A DNA stretch of 64,000 bases from Tetrahymena thermophila SB210 (lineage: Eukaryota > Ciliophora > Oligohymenophorea > Hymenostomatida > Tetrahymenidae): positions 1-64,000 of the forward strand of contig NW_002476212.1 in NCBI RefSeq assembly GCF_000189635.1. Direction: 5' to 3'. The notes beneath the pieces are model-generated. The model was given only the letters and a program-made list of their open reading frames with translations, searched no databases and was not told the origin of the DNA. A program made the translations under genes and the position numbers. Below are positions 1-10,854 of this stretch, one piece after another; position 1 is the first letter of the stretch; each line of letters opens with the position of its first letter.

Positions 1-321
1 CCCAACCCCAACCCCAACCCCAACCCCAACCCCAACCCCAACCCCAACCCCAACCCCAACCCCAACCCCAACCCCAACCCCAACCCCAACCCCAACCCCA
101 ACCCCAACCCCAACCCCAACCCCAACCCCAACCCCAACCCCAACCCCAACCCCAACCCCAACCCCAACCCCAACCCCAACCCCAACCCCAACCCCAACCC
201 CAACCCCAACCCCAACCCCAACCCCAACCCCAACCCCAACCCCAACCCCAACCCCAACCCCAACCCCAACCCCAACCCCAACCCCAACCCCAACCCCAAC
301 CCCAACCCCAACCCCAACCCC
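1..321. repeat. Macronuclear telomere, C4A2 repeats
   Basis: An uninterrupted run of about 53 copies of the hexamer CCCCAA, read from the chromosome end inward, followed directly by AT-rich unique DNA. This is the Tetrahymena-type telomere (C4A2 / T2G4). Its simple, perfect form is that of a macronuclear telomere added by telomerase at a chromosome-breakage site. The left edge of the window is therefore a true chromosome end. The pure hexamer differs from the mixed repeats of Paramecium. Confidence 0.99.
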
Positions 322-1146
322 TTTTATTTTTATTGAGTAATTTTGCTTTATTTTTTTTTTTTATTAATTCGAAGAGACTTTACTTTAAAAAACAATAAGC
401 TGTTTCTTTTGTTATTCAAATATATTTAACATAAATTTATTATCTAAGTAAATTGATCTAATTTAAATGCATTAAAAACAATAAAAAGCTTTAACTAATT
501 CAAAATAATAATTTTTTATTTTCATATTTTAAAAATTATTATTTGTAAAAATTGATTAAAAAATTATGAAATTTTGAATTTAACTTCGCATTAATTAGGA
601 AAGATACAAATAATGAGAGACAGACTAAAAACATTTTAAATTTCAAAATAATAAATTAAATGTTTTAATGTTTAATCCTTTTTTAATTTGTGAAAAAATT
701 TAGATTGGATGCTTTTATTAAAATACTCTTCTTTTAATACTGCACTAATTTATTTCGTGATAAAAATAATAAAATATTAAAATTTATTTTTTAAATAAAA
801 ACAAAATTAATTTATACTAAAAGAGCTTAGTAATTCTTTGAATACTTTTATTTCCTAAATTCTGGATAAATACAGTTGTAATATTAATATTTCTCAAAAA
901 AAAAAATCTAAATTTAATATTTGAATAAATGTTTGCTTATAAATTAGAGATTTATAAATTACGATAGATTTTTTTATATTCTTTTATATTCAAATTTTTT
1001 TTAATTTTCTCACATTAATTTAAGATTTATTTTTTTTTAATCATCAATTCAAATACATTTGATGTTAACTTATTTATTATAAATAGTTTAAAATTATAAT
1101 TATTGAATTTAGAGTAAAATTTGAAAAAATAAAAGTAAACTTAAAA
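322..1146. other. Subtelomeric AT-rich spacer
   Basis: About 0.8 kb of A/T-rich DNA between the telomere and the first gene, with many homopolymer runs and no supported reading frame. It must hold the promoter and 5' leader of the serpin gene. I see no repeat shared with the rest of the window. Confidence 0.6.
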
Positions 1147-2259
1147 ATGGAAGCAAAATAAAATCCAATTTCAAAATTTTGTATAAACTATCTAGAAAAG
1201 ATAGGCAATGAAAGTAATTTTTTCTTTTCTCCTAGTTCTATCTATTTAGCTTTATCTATGGTGGCTGCAGGTTCAGGTGGATAGACTTTGAAGGAGTTTT
1301 AAAATGTTTTAAGTTTTAAGAATATTGGAGAAATTTGCTATCATATTAATAGTCTCAGTTCTCAGTTTGAACATTCAAGTTAAGAATTCTCAATTTTAAA
1401 TGCAAATAAAATATATGCATCAGTTTCTAATCTTACTTAAATGTATAAAGAATTTATCAGTTTATACTTTAAATCAGGATTTTAACAAGTTAGCTTTAAA
1501 GATCCTGAAGCTTTGAGAGCTTATATTAATGAATAGGTATCAGACTAAACTAAAGGTAATGTTAAAGAGCTCCTTTAGAGTGGATTTTTGAATTAAAATA
1601 CAAATATGATATTGGTAAATGCTTTGTATCTTAAAGCATAGTGGCTATATTAATTTGATGCTTAATACACATAAAATATGAAATTTTACCTTGATCCAAG
1701 TAACTTAGAAATCACAGTTCTAACGAAAATGATGATGAAAACAGAAATTTACAACTATATAAAATTTAATGGATTTTAATATATATAGATTCCTTATAAA
1801 AATAAAGAGTTTGTTATGGAAGTATTTTTACCTGATTTGAGTTTAAAATAATTAGAATAAAGTTTGACATTAGAAATAATGTAAGAAGCGCTAAAAAAAT
1901 CCTAAAAAACTAAAATTAAATTAAGATTTCCGAAATTTAAAATAAATGGAAAATCAGAAAACATAGTAAATGTGCTCTAATAAATTGGTCTAAGTTAAGC
2001 CTTTTTACCCATAGCAGATTTTAAAAGCATTTCTGAATGTGAAGAATTATATATAAAAGATCTTTTTCATTCAGCTACAATTTAAGTAGACGAAATTGGA
2101 ACAGAAGCTGCTGCATCAACTGCAATTATTATATCTTAACTAAGTAAAGTTAAAGAACCTCCTTAAGTTATTTGTGATAGACCATTCCTCTTCACTATAA
2201 CTCATATACCATCAAAAACGATTATTTTCTTAGGAAAACTAGTAAACCCTTAAAAATGA
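1147..2259 (+). CDS. Serpin family protein, probably intracellular and inhibitory
   Basis: A single exon of 371 codons (370 aa) with TAA/TAG read as Gln and stop TGA. The length matches serpins (350-400 aa). The N-terminal motif FFFSPSSIYLALSMVAAGS (from about residue 25) is the classic NxxxSPxSI region. The C-terminus carries the serpin signature CDRPFLFTI followed by IIFLGKLVNP. The hinge of the reactive-centre loop reads DEIGTEAAASTA, with Thr and small residues at P14-P8, as in inhibitory serpins. Counting from the hinge puts P1-P1' at Leu-Ser, predicting chymotrypsin- or elastase-like targets (inference). The N-terminus is polar and lacks a signal peptide, so a cytosolic protease inhibitor is likely. 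The gene is the most telomere-proximal in the window and convergent with the E1-like gene. Confidence 0.93.
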
Positions 2260-2943
2260 CTTTAAAATTAATATACTAACAAAAGTCATACTTGGATATT
2301 TTGCTAATTTTTAAATAAATCAAAGTAATATAATAAATAAATTATTTTTTCTAAAATAATTTCAATTCAAAAATTAATTAATTAATTAAAGTCTGATGTT
2401 TAAAAATAAAAATTAAAATTAATAATAAACAATATTAATAAGTTATTCTTGTTCTTTGATGAATTTTTAAGTTTGATTTTACATATTTTGCAAACTTTTT
2501 GATAAATTGAAATAGAATAAATATTTTAACTATTTATTTTATTCAAAACTTAGGAAATCTACCAAACACAAAAAAAATAAATTCAATTATAGAATCAACA
2601 AATAAAAATTTTGAATGTTAAATTTATCTATTAAAATTTTCAAAAGTGAAAATTAATTTAAATTTTTATTAACAGTTAATTAAAAGGTATTATTCTTATT
2701 TAGAATTTATTTTAATATTTTGATAGAATTTATTAATTTTTAAAATTAAAAAAATTTTTAATATAATTTTACAAATTTAAAAATACTTAATAACGAGAAT
2801 AGAATACATCTAATAAAAAACTTAAGTAAAAATAATTGCTAAAACTAAATATTTTATAGGCTATTTAAGTTAAATTTTAATACACAATTTTTAGTTTACA
2901 AGTAATAGATATAAACTTAAATATCACTAATATTAAGAAATAT
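2260..2943. other. Convergent intergenic spacer
   Basis: About 680 bases of AT-rich DNA between the 3' ends of the serpin and E1-like genes. It should hold both 3' UTRs and polyadenylation sites. No reading frame or repeat stands out. Confidence 0.5.
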
Positions 2944-5900
2944 TCAATTATTTTCTGATTCGTATTAGTGAATGTATTTGATTGTTGTGAACATTGCAGG
3001 TTAATCATTTTTAGTTTTTGCAGTAATCATAATTGGCAGTTAGTTAATTCCTTTAGCCATTTTTGTTCCTGATTCGAATTCATATGCTTTAAGGAGATTC
3101 ATTTTCATAATGCTTTTTAATGAATATTTATTTAAATATTTATTATATTTATTAATTAATTACTTTAAATTATCTTTTGATTCAAGTGGATTAGACTACC
3201 ATACTTAGACATTATTAACATAAATAGAGTTGATAGAGACATTATACATATTAGAAAAAGAATCAATAAGCTCTTCAATGCTTACAGGTTTATCAACAAT
3301 AATTTTTTCCCAAACAGTAAAAGCTTTTATTTTAAATTAAAATTGTTAAAATGCAATAAATAAATTTAAAAAAAGATTACGCTTAGGAATGTAAACAATA
3401 TTAGGATCCTTTTAAATGATTTTAGCTTTAATAGGAGGAATAAAATCAAATTTATTCTAAGTGAGATCAAATTTGATATTTCTGTAATCAGATATGTCTT
3501 GATTCTATTTAAATTATTATTAAATATTAAACTCTAAAGAAAAAAATAAATTTAATTATTTAATAAATAAAAAAATAATGAATTCAAAATTATTACTGTA
3601 GCGTATTTAAAAAGCTCTAATGCAGCCATACTTGTAATTATAGATTGAGGGAATAAAGATCTTCTATTCATTTCAAAGGCAATATTTTCAACTTTATATC
3701 TGGGAACTTTACCATGTTAATAGCATTAAGACCTCAAATTAGATGATATATCGAGAAAATCTATGTATTTTTCTCTAAAGTATTCAGAGGTTTAGTTGTA
3801 GATTCCTATTTTTAGCTGAGGTATCATTGCTGGTTCTAATAAATTAGTTGTTTATTTTAAAAAAATGTTTTTTAATAAATCAATAATTTAATTAATTACT
3901 TGCACATTCCTGAAGAATTTTTTCAAAGTTCTCAATATCCTTTTCATCTTTAAGCTCATATGATTACTAATTATTAAATAAATTAAAATTTTATTTAAAT
4001 TAAATTAAACTAAAGATATTTATTACCAGATTCCAGTACTATTGTTATTAGTCCTCAGCAGAACTGTATTATATTAGCAATATTTTTTTTATGTTATCTT
4101 CTGTCAACTTTTCATTTGGTACTTCCAATTAAAATAAACTTACATATAAATGAGTAACAATTGATATAAATCTTATTATCATTTAGTTTTGTGGATTATA
4201 TTGTATTATTTAAGGAATTTTCTTGTAACCAACCCAGAATTTTTCATCTTCTTAGTTTTCTGCTGGGATATGTGAGGCAACTAATCTGTAAATTCTCTCA
4301 TTGAAATATAACTTTATTAAATAAAATATAAATTAAAAATATTCTATAAGGGTAATTTACCTCAAATATTTCCTTAGATAATTAAACAATATCTTTTAGT
4401 TCTAAATTGTTCTTTTTTGTGACTAGACAATGGATTATTAACAGCTTTTTTTAATAACAATTAAATATTATTTTAAATATTTAAAACTTACTTTTGTCTA
4501 GTAGTTCATATTCAATTTAAAAAGACTTTAGTATTAGTGGATGTATTATTAGGGATGATTAATGTACTATTTAAGTTCTCTTAAATTTTCGACAAACAGT
4601 TATTCAAATATTTCTTTTGCCCAAATTATATCATGGATTTAGAGGTATGGATAATTCATGATAATGTCTTTATCAAAATCAAACCTTCCAGAAAGGAAGT
4701 CATCTTTTTATAGATCAGGAATCTCTGTAATGTGAGGTATGATAGAATGGGTGCTTCCCTAAAAAAAAAAAATATTCTATTAGATATTAAATAAATTCAA
4801 TTAATTTTACCTTTAATGCATCAAGAGACTAATCGATCAAAACTTTATCGTACCATAATGACTTTTCTAAAAGGTATTACTTGGCTGTTTTCTTATCAGT
4901 GCAATTAAAAATTACATCAACTAGAAATTAAATTATTTTTTATATATTTGAAATGATTATTTAAAAAATGTAATTACTATTTTTCCAATAGTCATCTCCT
5001 AAATCATTTTCAGAAGATTTATCTGCAAGTTTTTGTGTGCATCTAATTTTAGTTTGAGGATTCAATCTTAAAATATTTTTAGAAAGCACCTCAACTTTGC
5101 TTTTATCAACTGCGTCTTCTCTAAATATATAAATTGAATTTAAGAAAAGTTAGGTGGTAAAATATTAAATACGTAATCCATTGATGTGAGTGTAGGTTGA
5201 ATGTCTTAAAGGTATCAGCATCTAATATATCTAAAAGACCATTTTCTCCAGTACATGCACCCATTAAAACTAAATTCCTAGCTAATTCACAACCATTTGA
5301 ACCTGCTCCCATTATACCAATTCTTTTTTATATCAAATAATAATAAAATAGATATCATAGATTTAAAGTCATAATGATACTTGTAATTTATAAGCTTTTC
5401 TTATCCTTGACAACCTATTAAGGCTACCTATTAGTAGTATCTTGTATTTTTATATTTTTCAACTTATTCAGCCTTAACTTCATATTTTGGACTCAGTTCA
5501 AAGAAATCCATGTGGAATATTTAACGAATAGGTTCATATTTGCCACAGAATGATAAAATTTCTTTGGTTATCAGACCTGCCCAACCTATGCAAAGTGGAG
5601 CTATCTAAACAGTACAATATTTTGTTAAAAGCTTTAGCTAACCTTAATCTATATTTTCTATATAAAATTCAGGAGATTTCTCTTTATTTTACTCATTAAT
5701 AGCTTATGCTATTTGGAAAATTTGTTCATAAGCTTCTTCGTTGAATATCTCAGGAAGCTTGTCGTATTGCGTCTTGTATTAAATCAAACACCTCCAAAAC
5801 ATATGCAATAATTTTATATTTTTATAATTTGAATTAAGAATTTAAGGTTTAGAGCCATTTATCAGGGAATCTAATGAGCTAAATTTAATCTTGTGAGGAA

Positions 5901-7059
5901 CTTTAACTAACTCAGCAAATCCACCTTTCTAATATTAAGCATAATAAGTTGTGTCTTCAATGCTAAAACTGTAATCATCAATGACTTTTACAGGACGTGG
6001 TTCTTACCCGTTTACCTATAAATTTAAAAGAGTTAAATATTAAGTAAATTAATTCTAAAAAAGTAGATTAAAAATTGTGTGATTCATAATTCCAAATAAA
6101 ACTAATCAATCAATCAATCAATTTGCCTTTTCTGACAAACTTAAAATTTATTTAATAGATTTAATTTTATATTTTAATGCTTTTTTAGTAATTTTGAATA
6201 ATAAAAATATAAAAAAATATATTAAATTACCTAGTACATTCCATCTACTTCAGTAATACGAATGAAATCACCTATAATAATTCAAAATAAACTACATATT
6301 GTGCAATCAATTTTAATCTCTCAATTTGTAGATAATAATAATGATAATAATGATTATTAGCTAATAATGTTCAAATTAATTCATAAAAAAAATGTAAAAT
6401 ACCTGTTTAGAAATTGTGCTTATGCTAATTAACTAAATTGACTACTCCTGGGTTAGATTTAGAAATGGAAGAAATCATAAAAGGATATGTATCTTCTCCA
6501 TCTCTATCATGTAATTTATAATTATTACCAAAATCAACCATGCTATAGCAATACAAACCATAAACTCCAACCAAAATAAAACCAATATTGTTTTCTCTGC
6601 AATAATTATTTATGTCTATCATTTGCTTTTCATTCAATATTTAAGTTAATATAATGACATCTATATTTTTGAGACTCTCTTCAAGAACAAATTGTTAACA
6701 AACCTCCACTTAAACTACATTCTACAATTTCTTGAGCCACTTTTAACAGACTTCTGCACGTGTAAGGCCTTATTATACATCTTCTTCTTTTCCAAAAGTA
6801 CTTCCTGATAAATCTTCGTATCCTATTTTTTCTTAGTCATAAATAACCAATTCATCTATTGAGTAGTATGTAATATTCTTGCTGACTTCAGCTCCTAGCT
6901 ATTATAATTTATAAATAAATAAATAGGTTGTCGATTAATAGGTTTGAATTAGAAATTTACTGATTATGCTCCCCAAACAAATATTCTTAATTTCTTTAGC
7001 TTTTCCAGTATCAGCTTACCGAACATAGAAATATCATTATGATATTCTTCCTTCTACAT
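2944..7059 (-). CDS. Ubiquitin-activating enzyme E1-like protein, likely pseudoenzyme
   Basis: A multi-intron gene of roughly 1,000 codons, collinear with UBA1 along its length. It has an inactive adenylation half (LGAEVSKN, SNPGVV, GDFIRITEVDGMY, then an FSIEDT stretch), a second adenylation half (MGAGSNGCELARN with GxGxxG, then LDILDADT), a catalytic-cysteine-half region (PHITEIPDL..., IHDIIWAKEIFEQLF), a conserved segment IDFLDISSNLRSQCY, and a C-terminal ubiquitin-fold domain (FTVWEKIIV). Key residues are changed. The segment equivalent to UBA1 CTLKNFP reads DIIMNYP, so the thioester cysteine is Asp. The NLNRQ motif of the ATP site reads NLHSHQ. The N-terminal SRQL motif reads HNDI. The adenylation Asp (CTDKK) and Lys (VDKSK) are kept. 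It may be a non-catalytic E1 paralogue rather than the housekeeping enzyme. Exon edges are approximate; start and stop are from rough splicing. Confidence 0.85.
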
Positions 7060-9299
7060 TTTTAATAATCCTTTTTATTTTAATGAACTTTAATGCACTT
7101 AAACTTATAAATTCCTTTAATTTATGAAAAATTATAAATCTTAATTTAATTAAAGTGTTTATTGGCAGATCTTCAATATTTAATAAATTAAAGATAAATT
7201 TTGACAAAAATCTTTAAGCTATAAGGAATTGCAATTTAATATTATTCAATTTGACACTTAATACGATTAATTTGCAAGCAAATAATATCCATTTTAGCTA
7301 TAAAAGAAATATCATGCTCAAATTTTTGATCAAATAGCTAGTTAAAAATGTAATGTATATTTCATCAGTAACATAATTCAGTTAGTTAATCTATTGTTAT
7401 TTGGATAATATTTTTTATTTAATTTTCAAAATTAAAATCATTAATTTTTTATTCAAATAATAAGGATTAAAAAACGAATTTGCTATTATCATATTATTGT
7501 AAAAGATAATATATTTATTATTTTAAAATATTTAATTCATCAAGAAGTTTAATTAAATCATTTAAGGAATTTTAAATCTGAATTTTTATTGAGATTCTTA
7601 AAATAATTATTAATTAAATTAAATGTATGTTTAACCTTTCGTTAGTATTATTAACTTTTTTACAAGTATTTAAATATTTCACTAATATTATTTTCCTTTT
7701 TTTATAAATAATTTGTTTTGTATTTTAATAATTTGGGAATCTAAATTTAGTAATTTAGAAGGATAAAATATCTTTTAATTCTAAAAAAGCTTACTTGATT
7801 CTCAAAGTTCACCAACTTAGCAAAATCCGTCCATTAATATTAAACTAAAAATGAAAAAATAAATTCCAAAATATAAGGTTTTATGGATAAAAATATATTT
7901 ATTTCAACTGTAAATTAAATAACTAGTATCTAAGAATTTGCTTACATAAAATAAAGAGCTACCATAAACTAAAAAAACCCTTAACTTTAAAAATTTTACA
8001 GAGTATTTTTATTAAATAAAATGGTTTACTGAATGTAAGTCCTCTTTTATAATTAATATCAATCATACAATTTAAAATTGATTTAAAATTATTTATCAAA
8101 TTTAATTATAGAAATAAACAATTTATTTCTATTAAAAAAATAAAAATACATGTAAAAATAATTTGACTCTTTTTATCATAAAAGTAAATAAATTTCTTAT
8201 TATCTTAAAATAAACTATTTTATCCTAAATTTCTTATAAAATATAATCTCCATTTAGATCTCAAAATTATTACTAAAAGCTCGCAGATTGAACATGTATT
8301 AACTAATGAGAAAACATTAATTAAAATATTTTTCATCCAATAAATATTGCAATTACTCTGTCAACATATGATAAAAATAATTCTATTTTTCTAAAATGAA
8401 TAAAAAATCTTATTAGTATTTACACACAATATCTAAATCTAAAAAACGCCTAATTTTTTATGGGGTCTTAAAAATAAATTAGCAGCCAGTTTTTAACAAA
8501 AAATTCAAACAATTTATATCATTATCAATATTAATATTAATTTAAGATTTAAAAATATTTGTAAAAGCTTAATAATTGAATCAAAATTGTTTTTGAAAAT
8601 ATTAAATATAAAAATTTTACAAAATAGTAAATAAATAGAAATAGCATTAATGATTTAAAACTTAAATATATTCTTAATTTCTTTTAATAATTTTTAAAAG
8701 ACTTAATCATAGTATTTATTAGGATAATTGATTATTAACAAAAATTTATAAATTAAAGTTATAGACAAAGTTAAATTTTGAAATTATACTAATATTTAGA
8801 CAGAACTGTTTCAAATGTAAACGAAATATATAATTGAAGAAATTCCTTAGTAAGAAAAATATTTATTTTTAATATACTCTAATTACTGAATAGAATAAGT
8901 GAAAACTGAGAAGGCTTGCTGGATCAAAGGATTTTAATTTAAAAAATCAAAGAATTTTTAAATTTATGAAATCAAAGTATGTATGTATGTATGCTTTCTT
9001 GATGTTTGTAGTATATATGCATGCCTACATTCATTCATTCATATATGTATTAGTATATTTGCATTTAATATATTATCTGATAAAAATGAGACTAAAGCAA
9101 ACAAAATGAATAAGAAAAAAAGATTTATTTGATAAATTAAATTTCTATTTAAAAGGAATAATTTTTTTTCAAAAAATAATAAATAAAAAAGTAATTTAAA
9201 TAATTTTTCAAAAAAAAAATAGGAACTATTTTAATAATCCAAGTAAATTTTAAAATCATTTTAGATAAATCAGCATTTATTTCAAAACACAAATATAGA
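7060..9299. other. Divergent intergenic region
   Basis: About 2.2 kb of AT-rich DNA between divergent genes. It should contain both promoters. A short TATG-type tandem repeat lies near 8978-8995. I see no coding region and no recognisable RNA gene. Confidence 0.5.
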
Positions 9300-10192
9300 A
9301 TGACTACTTATTATTGGAATATGCGTATTCCTGCATTCCGTTATGACGTTGATGGTAATAATGTTGAATCTTACAGAAAGGGAATGGTTGCAGAAATTTT
9401 CTTAATTTATCTTATATACCTAGCAATAATTGCTATTGGAACCATTAGAGGAAAATACAGAGAAAGTAAACAAACTAACTAACTTTTAAACTTTAATTTT
9501 TCTAAAAAGATTCACTCATTTTTAAAATTGAGTTTAAGTGAATGTATTAATGTTTTAATGTAATTTATTTATTGAAAAGGTTTAAGCTATGCTGAAGGAA
9601 AACAAAGTAAATTTTTAAACTATTGAAAGTATCTAAATATATTTTTTATTTATAGTTGCAAGTGGCCAAGAAGGTTAGAAATAAGTAAAAGATTTTATAT
9701 TAAAATTTCATATTTAGACTTATTATTTTTGGAAAATTTCTTCCATTTTTATTACTTAAAACAACGATAAATAGAAACAGCTAAAATTTTAAATAGAAAT
9801 AGAGAATTATTAAAAAATTTAAGCTCACTATAATTAATAATTTATAAATATTTTAAACATAATAAAAGGAAGAGTTAGCTCTTGTGGATAGGATTAATTA
9901 CTACGAATTCGATAGATTCTTCTACCCTTATTATGGTTTCCATACAATTTGTGTAGGTATGGCCTTACTTTATGGACCTTATGGTTATGAAATTGCTATT
10001 ATTTGGATTCATTTCCTATTCTATGTAATCATGATAGGTTTAAAAATTAAATTTGGAGATGAAAAGAATAAAATTTTATTTGGTATTTATGCCTTTTTGC
10101 AACTTATTAATATTTCTTTGATAATTGCATCATTGGCTAGACTTGGAGGTTATAAAACATTAGTAGATCCATTGTAAAACCATACAGGATGA
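9300..10192 (+). CDS. Small multi-pass membrane protein, four exons incl. two micro-exons
   Basis: No family recognised. Exons 9300-9465, 9580-9606, 9656-9673 and 9879-10192 join in one frame, with all three introns in phase 1, to give 174 aa ending at TGA. The splice was chosen because the last segment (from 9879) has no ATG of its own but is strongly protein-like, and because each junction keeps phase. Exons 2 and 3 are only 27 and 18 nt. The protein has an N-terminal WNMRIPAFRYD segment, one hydrophobic helix (about residues 31-47), a polar linker and three further hydrophobic segments (about residues 83-105, 108-125 and 138-157), then a short polar tail. The compact multi-helix layout would fit an organelle membrane subunit, but that is a guess. 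Confidence 0.65.
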
Positions 10193-10854
10193 TGAATTAG
10201 TTAGCAAAAGTCAGTTAAAATATTTTAAACTATTTTTATGTTAATAATATAAATCAATTAAGTTAGCTTAGGTGAACTTTATAAAACTAACAGAGTAGGA
10301 ATATACATACACAAGCAAAATTTTAATTAGCAGAATTAGATATATATGTTTCTAATATAATATAAACTACCTACATTATTACAGTTGTATTTGTTTCTAT
10401 TTATGAAAGAAAACAATTAATTAATTGTCTAGAATGCATTTATTTGACTTTAAAATATTCAAATTAAAAAATATATTTTATTATTTGCTATTTATTAAAG
10501 CATTAATCACTAAAAAAATTATTTGATTACAAGAAAAATATTTAGATTTGAAATTAAATCCAAATATGAAATTTTTATTTTGAAACAACCTAAAATTTAT
10601 GCAATTAGTTTTTTTACTATTAAAAAAATTAATGGTTTGTTTTGAAGACGAATGAATGAATGCTAATTTATTTTTTACTTATAATTAATTTATAATGAAA
10701 TTAATACCATATATTTTTTTTATATTAACTTTCAGATTTATTTTATAAATATTTTAATAGCTAATTTTTTAACTTCTTCTTAATTAATTCCTCTCATATT
10801 TCGATAAATCTTTTAGATATTTTAGAAAAAAGTTGCATTGAGGTATTAGGGTCA
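10193..10854. other. Intergenic spacer
   Basis: About 660 bases of AT-rich DNA between two plus-strand genes. It should hold a 3' UTR and the promoter of the next gene. Nothing else is visible. Confidence 0.5.
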
